The notes: generated from the sequence alone by a model not told the origin. A stretch of DNA of 33,761 nucleotides from Bacteroidota bacterium (GCA_004356305.1 SMXJ01000111.1:1-33761), one strand, 5' to 3'; positions 1 to 7,220 are shown, counted from the stretch's first letter. Numbers and translations are program-made.

Positions 1-1
1 G

Positions 2-547
2 GAAGCACGAAATAAGTGCGTTGAGAGCATTATTTCAGTAATGGGGAATTTAAATCCACATTTACGGGATGTACCCGATTTTCAGCATAAATTATGGGAT
101 CAATTGTTTATTATTTCAGATTTTAAACTGGTTGTAGATTCTCCCTTTCCCATACCATCAAGAGAAGAATTGGCGGCACGACCTGAACCTCTTGATTATC
201 CTCAAAATTACCCTAAGTATCGATTCTACGGAAACAACATCAAACGTATGATCGATGTGGCTGTTAGCTGGGAAGATGGTGATATGAAGATCGGACTGGT
301 CTTGACCATTGCCAACCATATGAAGAAATGTTTCTTGAATTGGAACAAAGATACCGTAGAAGACGATGTGATATTTAAGCATTTGTATGAACTTTCTGAC
401 GGGAAGATCGATCTGCGTAATAGCGATGAAGATCTTTCAGATTCGCAACAATTGCTCAAGAGTAAAAAGCGATTTAGCAAGCAGTTTACGGGCAAGAGTA
501 AAGGCGGTGGTAAGAATAGCAGTAATCGCAATCGTAAACGCTACTAA
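2..547 (+). CDS. DUF4290 domain protein, 5'-truncated
   Basis: The reading frame is open from the first bases of the window, so the real start lies upstream and the ATG at 41 is internal (it begins the conserved stretch MGNLNPHLRDVPDF). The remaining ~180 residues match what I know of DUF4290, a conserved Bacteroidota protein of unknown function. Visible features are a compact, probably helical body with many aromatic residues and a very basic C-terminal tail (after about residue 140 counted from ATG 41: lysine-, arginine-, glycine- and serine-rich, ending NRKRY) that could contact nucleic acid or another acidic surface; that role is inference. murA follows after 21 bp on the same strand, so the two are probably co-transcribed. 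No signal peptide or membrane segment is visible in the part present. The family call is fairly sure; the function is unknown. Confidence 0.8.
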   Translation, partial: EARNKCVESIISVMGNLNPHLRDVPDFQHKLWDQLFIISDFKLVVDSPFPIPSREELAARPEPLDYPQNYPKYRFYGNNIKRMIDVAVSWEDGDMKIGLVLTIANHMKKCFLNWNKDTVEDDVIFKHLYELSDGKIDLRNSDEDLSDSQQLLKSKKRFSKQFTGKSKGGGKNSSNRNRKRY

Positions 548-568
548 GTTAGTCCACTCTAGATTTTT

Positions 569-1879
569 ATGGGAACTTTTAAAATAGATGGCGGACACTC
601 TTTAAAAGGTGAAATTCGCCCACAAGGCTCTAAAAATGAATCCTTACAAATAATTTGCGCCACATTATTAACTTCAGAGGAAGTTATTATTGATAATATT
701 CCTGATATCCTGGATGTCGATAAATTGATTAGCATTTTAGGGGATCTGGGCGTGAAAACTCAAAAGTTAAGTAAAGGAAAGTACTCTTTTAAAGCAGATG
801 AAATAAACCTGGAGTACTTAGATTCGAAGGTCTTTAGACAAGATGGCGGTTCACTTCGTGGTTCTATTATGATCGTAGGGCCATTGTTGGCCAGATTTGG
901 AAAAGGATACATCCCCCGTCCCGGCGGTGATAAGATTGGCCGCCGCAGACTGGATACTCACTTTCAGGGGTTTATTAAATTAGGCGCAAAATTTCGTTAC
1001 AATAAGGAAGATCGTTTTTACGAAGTAGAAGCGCCGGATGGGTTGAAGGGAGCCTATATGTTGCTGGACCAGGCCTCTGTGACCGGGACCGCAAATATTG
1101 TGATGGCTGCAGTCTTAGCCAGTGGTACTACTACAATTTACAATGCGGCTTGTGAACCTTACATTCAGCAACTATGTAATATGTTGAACTCGATGGGAGC
1201 GAATATCGATGGAGTAGGTTCCAATTTATTGACAATTGAAGGCGTGGAAAGCTTAAAAGGTTGTTCTCATAGAATCCTTCCCGATATGGTTGAAATAGGT
1301 AGTTGGATAGGTTTGGCCGCTATGACTCATTCTGAAATTACGATAAAAGATGTAAGTTGGGAGAATTTAGGCTTGATTCCGGATACTTTTAGAAAGTTGG
1401 GAATTACTTTAGAAAAGAGAGGAGAGGATATTTATATTCCTGCACAAGACCGTTACGAAATTCAGGGGTATATTGACGATTCGACACTCACGATTTCTGA
1501 TGCACCCTGGCCGGGCTTTACACCAGATCTGTTGAGCGTGGTTTTGGTGGTGTGTACCCAAGCCAAAGGAAGTGTACTTATTCATCAAAAAATGTTCGAA
1601 AGTCGTCTGTTCTTTGTGGATAAACTAATTGATATGGGAGCGAGGATTATTCTTTGTGATCCTCACCGCGCTGCAGTGATAGGGCATAACTTCGAATCTG
1701 ATCTGAGAGCAACCACTATGGTTTCGCCCGATATTCGGGCGGGTATTTCCTTATTGATCGCGGCTCTTTCTGCAAAAGGGATTAGTACCATACACAATAT
1801 TGAACAGATCGATCGTGGTTATGAGAATATAGATGAACGATTAAGGGCAATTGGTGCCAGGATCACTAGAATTGATTAG
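569..1879 (+). CDS. murA: UDP-N-acetylglucosamine 1-carboxyvinyltransferase
   Basis: MurA transfers enolpyruvate from phosphoenolpyruvate to UDP-GlcNAc, the first committed step of peptidoglycan synthesis, in the cytosol. The 436-residue length fits the family. The N-terminal GSKNESLQI block (residues 20-28) carries the conserved Lys22-Asn23 pair. The active-site loop reads RPGGDKIGRR, so the catalytic Cys (Cys115 of E. coli) is Asp here, at residue 121. Asp at this position is known from other MurA enzymes (for example Mycobacterium and Chlamydia) and makes them insensitive to fosfomycin, which alkylates the Cys. It follows a DUF4290 gene by 21 bp. Only a weak hairpin (arms 1885-1890 and 1898-1903) separates it from the convergent gene downstream. 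No Shine-Dalgarno sequence is seen. The call is very sure. Confidence 0.96.
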   Translation: MGTFKIDGGHSLKGEIRPQGSKNESLQIICATLLTSEEVIIDNIPDILDVDKLISILGDLGVKTQKLSKGKYSFKADEINLEYLDSKVFRQDGGSLRGSIMIVGPLLARFGKGYIPRPGGDKIGRRRLDTHFQGFIKLGAKFRYNKEDRFYEVEAPDGLKGAYMLLDQASVTGTANIVMAAVLASGTTTIYNAACEPYIQQLCNMLNSMGANIDGVGSNLLTIEGVESLKGCSHRILPDMVEIGSWIGLAAMTHSEITIKDVSWENLGLIPDTFRKLGITLEKRGEDIYIPAQDRYEIQGYIDDSTLTISDAPWPGFTPDLLSVVLVVCTQAKGSVLIHQKMFESRLFFVDKLIDMGARIILCDPHRAAVIGHNFESDLRATTMVSPDIRAGISLLIAALSAKGISTIHNIEQIDRGYENIDERLRAIGARITRID

Positions 1880-1891
1880 TTGCAAAAAACA

Positions 1892-2470
1892 TTATGCGTT
1901 TTTATTCTTGATGATCTCGTCCTGCAGTTTTCTTCGCAATTGTTGTTCTCTTTCAAGTGCTTGTTGTCTGTGAGTTTCGAATTCTTCGTCCGTTTCGGTT
2001 AGTTTTAATTTAGCTGCCTTGGTGATCACATTACTATTTTTGAATTTAAACAAAAGATATAGCACAACTAATACTAGTAACCCAATAATACCCCACATGG
2101 TAATTTTGTAAATAGTTTTATTGATCAGAGCTCCAAAGAGGTTAATACCATCTTGATTTTCTATAGATGTATTCAATTCTGTTTGAAGACTAGACATACT
2201 TTGGGTGAGCGTGTCAATTTTACTTTTTTGCAAAGCTATCGTTCCCTGCGCATTTTCAAGATCTTTTTTAATCGAGGCAATGGAATCCTCAACGTTCTTT
2301 TTGAGATTGTTGAGTTTGTATATTTTAACCACTTTGTATTCTTCATAGCGGTTAGATTTATCAATGACATCAACAAATAGCTCTTCGAGAGTAGTGGTTT
2401 TTTGCTGGGCAATCGCTGGAAGTACATACAATGCAAAGCATACCGTAAGAAGGAGAATTTTCAGTTTCAT
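1892..2470 (-). CDS. Secreted/membrane coiled-coil protein, unknown function
   Basis: The first ATG, at 2470, opens a clear signal peptide (MKLKILLLTVCFALYVLPAIAQ); the frame extends upstream to a TTG at 2509, but that would put a polar stretch before the signal peptide, so I reject it. The 192-residue product then has a coiled coil (about residues 50-103, rich in Lys, Asp, Leu and Gln), one transmembrane helix (about 122-142) and a charged cytoplasmic tail ending in a second helical, Arg/Glu/Gln-rich segment. This layout suggests an inner-membrane protein with a periplasmic coiled coil. I recognise the family as common in flavobacteria; relatives sometimes carry the name tRNA (guanine-N1)-methyltransferase, which nothing in this sequence supports. 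It is convergent with murA and may be co-transcribed with the ferredoxin-like gene 83 bp upstream. Confidence 0.75.
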   Translation of the reverse strand: MKLKILLLTVCFALYVLPAIAQQKTTTLEELFVDVIDKSNRYEEYKVVKIYKLNNLKKNVEDSIASIKKDLENAQGTIALQKSKIDTLTQSMSSLQTELNTSIENQDGINLFGALINKTIYKITMWGIIGLLVLVVLYLLFKFKNSNVITKAAKLKLTETDEEFETHRQQALEREQQLRRKLQDEIIKNKNA

Positions 2471-2553
2471 AATGAGGGGATATGGTTTGTTATGGCAAAG
2501 TAACCTCAAAAAAGAAGAATAATTGTTACCGATAGCGATTAATTTTGTTAAAA

Positions 2554-2790
2554 TTATTCAGCCTGAACCAATTCCTTATTCATCGTATAACTCAATGCTC
2601 CTGATGGACATTTCTTTATTTGGGAGATGATCTTACTTGATGGGGCACCGTCGAGGTCTATCCATGGAATGACCGTAGTTCTAAATACTGACGATAATCC
2701 GTTCGCACATTTCTCGGCGTGAATGCATTTAGTAGGTTCAAAAGTAACAGTAATTTCTTCGTTGGTAAATTGGTTATTATCGGTTTCCAT
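2554..2790 (-). CDS. Fer4_19-type divergent ferredoxin-like protein
   Basis: This 78-residue protein has the pattern KCIHAEKC (Cys22, Cys28), then PWIDLDGA, then KKCPSGAL (Cys61). That arrangement is typical of the Fer4_19 (DUF1271) family, thought to bind a single iron-sulfur cluster. Only three cysteines are in the usual positions, so the fourth ligand, if a 4Fe-4S cluster forms, is not obvious. There is no signal peptide, so it is probably cytosolic. It may act as an electron carrier or as an accessory to an oxidoreductase, but no redox partner is adjacent. The start is the first ATG. Its upstream region contains an AT-rich dyad element at 2826-2880 that could regulate it. Family call good, partner unknown. 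Confidence 0.85.
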   Translation of the reverse strand: METDNNQFTNEEITVTFEPTKCIHAEKCANGLSSVFRTTVIPWIDLDGAPSSKIISQIKKCPSGALSYTMNKELVQAE

Positions 2791-3134
2791 AAGCGTTGAT
2801 TTGGGGGATATGTAACTACTTAATTTTCAATAATATCGATAAATATATACATTTAATCGGATAAATATATAATTATTGAAGAAAATACTTACAAATATTT
2901 AATATAAAGTGAAATTATAAGTGTTTAAAACCCGTTGTGGGAGAATGTAATTCCGAAGTGGAGGAAATTGTTTTTTCATTCGAAGAAAGTGATATAATTC
3001 GCTACTTCTTCCTGTTTTATCAGGTTTCAGTAATTTGAATATTTTTATTAAGTACACCAGCATTTTATTTTTTGCTGTAAATGTACTACAGAAACTGAGT
3101 AACAGCCAAGAGGAAGAAGAAGATTAACAGTTAT
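2791..3134. other. AT-rich intergenic region with dyad repeat and a doubtful short ORF
   Basis: No well-supported gene is present. Two things stand out. First, at 2826-2880 a perfect 9-bp inverted repeat (TTCAATAAT / ATTATTGAA) brackets two near-identical direct repeats containing ATAAATATATA; it sits 36 bp upstream of the ferredoxin-like gene and could be an operator. Second, on the plus strand an open frame with no ATG runs from 2993 to a TAA at 3124-3126. From a TTG at 3035 it would give 30 residues: hydrophobic, then ending SQEEEED. That composition resembles a tiny membrane protein or the remnant of a decayed gene, but I cannot support it as a real gene. Confidence 0.4.
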
Positions 3135-3803
3135 TTAGCAATCCTCATCACAGCACGGATAGTCTTTAACCAATTTACAACTCGTCACGGCCAATAGTGC
3201 CCTTATGACAGTAGCTAAAATGTATAACCATAAATGCTTCAAATGGCCGGAAACCACTGCCGGAGAAAAAGATCTGACAGGATTCATCGAAGCAAATGTG
3301 ATGGGACCCGCCATCAAGGCTTCAAGAAGGACAATGCCGCCTATGGCTATTCCTGCCAAAATTCCCATCTCTTTAGAGCTGGTGGATATGTTGATAATCA
3401 CTTGCATCAAAAAGAAGGTGAGCGGTACTTCCATTATAAATATCCTTAAAACATCTATTTGTGGTAGGGTGGACCCCAATAGTTCATTTTCAGGAAAAAG
3501 GAATAAAAGGATCCCACCCGCCGCGAATGCACCAAGAATTTGCAAAATACAACAGGCCGGAACTTCTTTCCACGGAATTTTTTTAGCGAAGACGAAACCA
3601 ATAGTGACCGCCGGGTTTATATGTGCGCCACTTATTTCGCCAAAAGCGACGATCATTCCCATGACTATGAGTCCGAAGGTCATCGCAATGCCCACATGCG
3701 TCATCGTGGCACCCGTAAACTCATTGATGACAATCACACCTGTACCACAAAAAACCAAACTAAAGGTTCCAATGGCTTCGGCGATATAACCCTTTTTTAT
3801 CAT
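3135..3803 (-). CDS. MIP-family channel (aquaporin, NIP-like filter)
   Basis: This 222-residue inner-membrane channel has six hydrophobic helices and the two half-helix motifs NPA (residues 63-65) and NPV (174-176), followed by the conserved filter Arg177. Aligning by eye with AqpZ and GlpF, the aromatic/arginine filter is Phe43, Ala162, Ala171 and Arg177. AqpZ has His at the second position and GlpF has Trp/Gly/Phe/Arg, so this pore is wider than a strict water channel and resembles plant NIP channels, which pass glycerol, boric acid or arsenite; NPV in the second motif also occurs in some NIPs. The tail ends CCDEDC, a possible metal- or redox-sensitive end. The substrate is inference. The gene is transcribed alone and faces away from the DUF2911 gene. 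Confidence 0.92.
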   Translation of the reverse strand: MIKKGYIAEAIGTFSLVFCGTGVIVINEFTGATMTHVGIAMTFGLIVMGMIVAFGEISGAHINPAVTIGFVFAKKIPWKEVPACCILQILGAFAAGGILLFLFPENELLGSTLPQIDVLRIFIMEVPLTFFLMQVIINISTSSKEMGILAGIAIGGIVLLEALMAGPITFASMNPVRSFSPAVVSGHLKHLWLYILATVIRALLAVTSCKLVKDYPCCDEDC

Positions 3804-3873
3804 GCAACAAAAGCAACATAGTTTCGCATGCTATTTTTATGTTTTTGTTAACGATTAAAAAATGGGCAAATCG

Positions 3874-3881
3874 TACCTTCG
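3874..3881 (+). promoter_or_regulatory. Candidate -7 box with overlapping direct repeat
   Basis: TACCTTCG fits the Bacteroidota -7 form TAnnTTyG, 34 bp before the DUF2911 start codon. The best -33 candidate, TTTG at 3844-3847, is rather far away (26 bp). A perfect 10-bp direct repeat, GCAAATCGTA at 3866-3875 and 3883-3892, overlaps and follows the box at a 17-bp offset and could be a regulator site. Confidence 0.35.
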
Positions 3882-3915
3882 TGCAAATCGTAAAAAACTG
3901 TAAATAAAAACCACA

Positions 3916-4761
3916 ATGAAAAATTTAATTCTATTAGTTTGTGTAGGCTTATTTGCCATGGGAGCCTATGCCCAGATTAAGACCCCGGCACCTAGTCCAT
4001 TTCAGAAAATCGAACAAAAAGTTGGTTTAACTGATGTTACATTGGAGTACTCCCGTCCTTCTATGAAAGGGAGAAAGATCTTTGGAGGATTGGTTCCTCT
4101 TAATGAAATTTGGCGCACAGGAGCCAACGAAAACACAAAGATCACCTTTAGTGATGACGTGATAGTGGGAGATGTAACCTTGAAAGCAGGGAGCTATGCT
4201 ATTTATACCAAACCAAATACGGAAAATTGGGAGGTTATCTTTTATAGCGATGCAGGAAATTGGGGAACACCTCAAGAGTGGGACCCTGCTAAAGTAGCGG
4301 TTACTTTAAAGGTGCAAACCTATCCTATGCCTATGTCTATCGAGACGTTCACCATGACATTTGATAATCTCAAAAATGACTCTGCGGTCATGGGGATTCT
4401 ATGGGAAAATCTTTACGTTGGTGTACCGATAATGTTTAAAACTGACGAGTTGGTAACCGCAAGTATAGAAAATGCAATGAACGGCCCTTCTGCAGGAGAC
4501 TACTTCAATTCGGCGGTATATTACTTAGAAGCCGGAAAGGACATCAACAAAGCGAAAATGTGGATTGACAAAGCCATTGTGATGCGTGAAAAGCCAGCCT
4601 TTTGGTTCCACAGACAACAGTCGTTGATCTATGCCAAAGCCGGTGACAAAGAAGGGGCGGTGAAAGCTGCCCAAACTTCGTTAAAATTGGCTAAAGAAGC
4701 CGGTAACGATGATTATGTAGCATTAAATACCAAATCATTAAAAGAATGGGGATCCATGTAA
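3916..4761 (+). CDS. DUF2911 domain protein, exported
   Basis: The product is 281 residues with a signal peptide ending at AYAQ (about residue 20). A DUF2911 domain follows (about 25-165), recognisable from SRPSMKGRKIFGGLVP, EIWRTGANE and the GSYAIYT strand. The C-terminal third (about 185-281) is helical and repeat-like (FNSAVYYLEAGKDINKAKMWIDKA, then FHRQQSLIYAKAGDKEGAVKAA), suggesting one or two tetratricopeptide units. DUF2911 proteins are common in Bacteroidota and have no established activity; export to the periplasm or beyond is the only safe statement. It is a single-gene unit with its own candidate promoter and a strong terminator just downstream. The gene call is firm, the function unknown. 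Confidence 0.9.
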   Translation: MKNLILLVCVGLFAMGAYAQIKTPAPSPFQKIEQKVGLTDVTLEYSRPSMKGRKIFGGLVPLNEIWRTGANENTKITFSDDVIVGDVTLKAGSYAIYTKPNTENWEVIFYSDAGNWGTPQEWDPAKVAVTLKVQTYPMPMSIETFTMTFDNLKNDSAVMGILWENLYVGVPIMFKTDELVTASIENAMNGPSAGDYFNSAVYYLEAGKDINKAKMWIDKAIVMREKPAFWFHRQQSLIYAKAGDKEGAVKAAQTSLKLAKEAGNDDYVALNTKSLKEWGSM

Positions 4762-4783
4762 TTTCCAAATAAATAATGTACAT

Positions 4784-4812
4784 AAAAACGCCCTTTATAC
4801 AGGGCGTTTTTT
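4784..4812 (+). terminator. Rho-independent terminator after the DUF2911 gene
   Basis: A perfect 11-bp inverted repeat (AAAAACGCCCT / AGGGCGTTTTT) with a 6-nt loop ends in a T run, 22 bp past the stop codon. The A-rich 5' side means it could also work on the opposite strand. Confidence 0.9.
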
Positions 4813-4892
4813 GTTGGTTATTATTTTAATAATTGAAGAAAATTTAATTAAATCAAAGGTTTTATCGTTACTATTGGTAGTTGTAAACGTAA

Positions 4893-4920
4893 TTGACTAT
4901 TTTCGAATTCTGTAAATTTG
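4893..4920 (+). promoter_or_regulatory. Candidate Bacteroidota promoter for the DUF5679 gene
   Basis: TTG at 4893-4895 and TAAATTTG at 4913-4920 are separated by 17 bp, matching the -33 TTG / -7 TAnnTTTG form described for flavobacteria. The start codon is 92 bp downstream, so the leader would be long. Confidence 0.4.
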
Positions 4921-5012
4921 TGACTGAAATTGTAATTATTATTTGCGAACACCTTACAATTAGTTTACATTTATAAATTGAAAAATTAAATCAAATTAAA
5001 ATTTAGAAAATT

Positions 5013-5156
5013 ATGGAAGGATATTGTGTAAAGTGTAAGTCGAAAAGAGAAATTCAAAATGGTGCAGAAGTTACTATGAAAAATGGCCGTAGAGCCATGA
5101 AAGGAACATGCCCAACTTGCGGAACAGGGATGTTTCGGATATTGGGGAAAGCTTAG
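5013..5156 (+). CDS. DUF5679 zinc-ribbon microprotein
   Basis: This 47-residue protein contains two CxxC knuckles, CVKC (residues 5-8) and CPTC (33-36), separated by a basic stretch with TMKNGRRAMKG. This is the whole DUF5679 domain, a small zinc ribbon found in bacteria and archaea with no assigned role. The four Cys should bind one zinc; the many Lys and Arg residues make nucleic-acid or ribosome binding plausible, which is inference. The ATG at 5013 is preceded by an A/T-rich leader without Shine-Dalgarno, as expected here. It lies alone between the DUF2911 terminator and a convergent symporter gene. It is short enough to be missed by length-limited gene finding. Confidence 0.9.
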   Translation: MEGYCVKCKSKREIQNGAEVTMKNGRRAMKGTCPTCGTGMFRILGKA

Positions 5157-5193
5157 GTTAGTCAAGCTTACATAGTTTAATTCTCTACAACAT

Positions 5194-5269
5194 TCAAGTA
5201 TTTGTTTATTGAGCGGAATGATATGTCATGTCAAGCTTTGGGGTGGAAAATCGTTCCGCTTATACTTGA
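5194..5269. repeat. Two-part inverted repeat in a convergent intergenic region
   Basis: An outer pair TCAAGTA (5194-5200) / TACTTGA (5263-5269) encloses an inner pair AGCGGAATGAT (5212-5222) / ATCGTTCCGCT (5250-5260), the latter with 10 of 11 positions matched and a G-T pair at the other. There is no T run, so it does not look like a simple terminator. It lies between the ends of the DUF5679 gene and the symporter gene, and could be a transcript-end structure or a small dispersed element. Confidence 0.5.
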
Positions 5270-5379
5270 CCATTCTCATAAAGATAAATAACAGAATTGG
5301 CGGCGCCGAATTATAGTTGTTGTTGGCGAAAGTTATTTATTTTTTTTAGCTAGAGATCTACCTTATCGAGCGGTTATTT

Positions 5380-7059
5380 TCAGCCGTTCCTTTTAGGAAG
5401 TACGTATTGCAACAAGATTGCTATACCCATAACAAGTAAACAGCCCAAAGCATTCAACCATAAATAGGGTATAATGTCTATATACCAAACATAGGCTACC
5501 GTTAGCTGTGTGATAATAGCCGCGATAAATGTTGCCTTGCCTTTTACAAACTTTATAAAAAAGGCCAGTAGGAAAACACCCAGTATATTTCCATAGAAAA
5601 TAGAACCGATAATATTGACCAATTGTATCAAATTGTCAAATAAATTGGCTACACACGCCACCAATATGGCGATCACACCCCAAAGCAGGGTAAACCATTT
5701 ACTCACGCGTACATAGTGCTTTTCATCCCGGCCTTCATTATTTCGTTTATACAGATCGATGGCTGTCGTAGAGCCTAACGCATTCAACTCACTGGCAGTT
5801 GATGACATGGCAGCACTCAGGATCACGGCCAGTAGAAGGCCTATCAATCCACGTGGGAGGTTGTTTAAAATAAAGTGAATGAACACATAATCCTTATCGT
5901 TGGTTTCAGCATTAGGATTGGCTTGTTTGATAAGTACTTTCGACCGGTCCCTTAGTTCGGTGTCAGTAGTATTTAAAGTTTGGATCTGTTTGATAAGCTG
6001 TTCTTTCTTCGCGGCGTCTTCGGTACGCGCAAATTTAAGCTGTACGGCTTTGATATCGGTCTCTAAGATCTGTTTTTCGGCTTGCAGATCGCGATATTGC
6101 TCTGCGTATTCACTGTTCATCACATTTTTTTCGGCGGCAGGATTAAAGTTCAATGGAGAGCTGTTAAATTGGTAAAAGACAAATACCATCACTCCAATCA
6201 ACAGAATAAAGAACTGCATAGGCACTTTTAGAAGTCCGTTCATGATTAGCCCCATCTGACTCTCTCGCACCGATTTCCCCGATAAATAACGTTGCACCTG
6301 ACTTTGATCTGTCCCAAAATAGGCGAGCATTAGAAAACTACCCCCTATGAGACCCGTCCAGATAGTATATCGATTCTCCAGATCGAAGGAGAAATCTAAA
6401 ACTTCCATTTTACCGTTGGCTCCTGCAATTTCCAAAGCTTTGGTAAAAGAAATGTCTAATGGGAGGTAATTGAGAATGATCAAAAATGCCATGAACATTC
6501 CGGCAAAAATGATCGCCATCTGATACTTTTGCGTAATGTTGACGGCTTTGGTGCCACCGCTCACAGTATAGATCACCACCAGTGTACCGATGATGATATT
6601 TAAATAGATCAAATTCCAGCCCAATACGGCTGAGAGAATAATAGCAGGCGCAAAAATGGTGATCCCTGCAGCCATGCCACGTTGCATTAAAAAGAAAATG
6701 GCGGTTAGCGTCCTGGTTTTTAGGTCAAAACGGCTTTCTAGAAATTCATAGGCTGTAAAGACCTTGAGTTTGTGGTAGAGCGGGATAAAAACCAAACAGA
6801 TCACCACCATAGCAATCGGTAATCCGAAGTAAAATTGTACAAAACCCATCCCATCATGAAAGGCTTGTCCGGGAGTGGATAAAAAAGTGATCGCACTCGC
6901 TTGGGTTGCCATTACACTCAAACCTACGGTCCACCATTTCGCTTCATTTCCACCTTTGATGTAATCGGTTATGTTTTTATTGCCACGACTTTTGTAGGTG
7001 CCATAACCCACAATAAATAGTAAAGTCCCAATTAAAATACCCCAATCGATCGTTCCCAT
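5380..7059 (-). CDS. Sodium:solute symporter (SSS family)
   Basis: This 559-residue inner-membrane transporter couples solute uptake to an ion gradient, usually Na+. Family signs include the N-terminal helix WGILIGTLLFIVGYG, the unwound first core helix region WWTVGLSVMATQASAITFLSTPG and the later core segment LLLAVILSAAMSSTASELNALGSTTA. Residues ~310-390 are an unusual charged insertion between membrane helices, with heptad-like Leu, Gln, Lys and Glu spacing that predicts a coiled-coil hairpin. The substrate cannot be read from the sequence. It starts one base after the stop codon of a 42-residue membrane protein and lies downstream of a large PIG-L deacetylase on the same strand, so a deacetylated sugar or a related product is a reasonable guess. 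Family call very sure, substrate unknown. Confidence 0.93.
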   Translation of the reverse strand: MGTIDWGILIGTLLFIVGYGTYKSRGNKNITDYIKGGNEAKWWTVGLSVMATQASAITFLSTPGQAFHDGMGFVQFYFGLPIAMVVICLVFIPLYHKLKVFTAYEFLESRFDLKTRTLTAIFFLMQRGMAAGITIFAPAIILSAVLGWNLIYLNIIIGTLVVIYTVSGGTKAVNITQKYQMAIIFAGMFMAFLIILNYLPLDISFTKALEIAGANGKMEVLDFSFDLENRYTIWTGLIGGSFLMLAYFGTDQSQVQRYLSGKSVRESQMGLIMNGLLKVPMQFFILLIGVMVFVFYQFNSSPLNFNPAAEKNVMNSEYAEQYRDLQAEKQILETDIKAVQLKFARTEDAAKKEQLIKQIQTLNTTDTELRDRSKVLIKQANPNAETNDKDYVFIHFILNNLPRGLIGLLLAVILSAAMSSTASELNALGSTTAIDLYKRNNEGRDEKHYVRVSKWFTLLWGVIAILVACVANLFDNLIQLVNIIGSIFYGNILGVFLLAFFIKFVKGKATFIAAIITQLTVAYVWYIDIIPYLWLNALGCLLVMGIAILLQYVLPKRNG

Positions 7060-7060
7060 A

Positions 7061-7189
7061 CTAGGCGTAACTTTTCATTATAAAATAGAACAAGACTATG
7101 TAGATCACATTGATAAGCAACACTAAGGTGTAGCTCTTTTTCCAGATGAATTTATCCACAGTTTCTTCGCTATGATGTTCTTTTTCCAT
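7061..7189 (-). CDS. 42-residue single-TM protein coupled to the symporter
   Basis: The frame begins ATG at 7189 and ends TAG at 7061-7063, one base before the symporter start codon, which implies translational coupling. The product opens with a charged segment (MEKEHHSEETVDKFIWKK), then one hydrophobic helix of about 20 residues (LVLLINVIYIVLFYFIM) and a short tail KSYA. The positive-inside rule suggests the N-terminus is cytoplasmic. Several other SSS transporters have a small membrane partner encoded just upstream (for example YjcH with ActP), so a transporter accessory subunit is a reasonable inference. I do not recognise a named family. The tight spacing, sensible composition and conserved-looking transporter context support a real gene. 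Confidence 0.8.
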   Translation of the reverse strand: MEKEHHSEETVDKFIWKKSYTLVLLINVIYIVLFYFIMKSYA

Positions 7190-7220
7190 TTTTATAATCG
7201 AAATTTGATTTCAAAGAATA

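Noticed and set aside
1892-2470. tRNA (guanine-N1)-methyltransferase name used for some homologues
   Set aside because: The protein is a signal-peptide, coiled-coil, single-TM protein without any methyltransferase motif.
3135-3803. NPV in the second motif as a sign of a dead channel
   Set aside because: Variant NPA motifs including NPV are known in functional NIP-type channels and the following Arg is intact.
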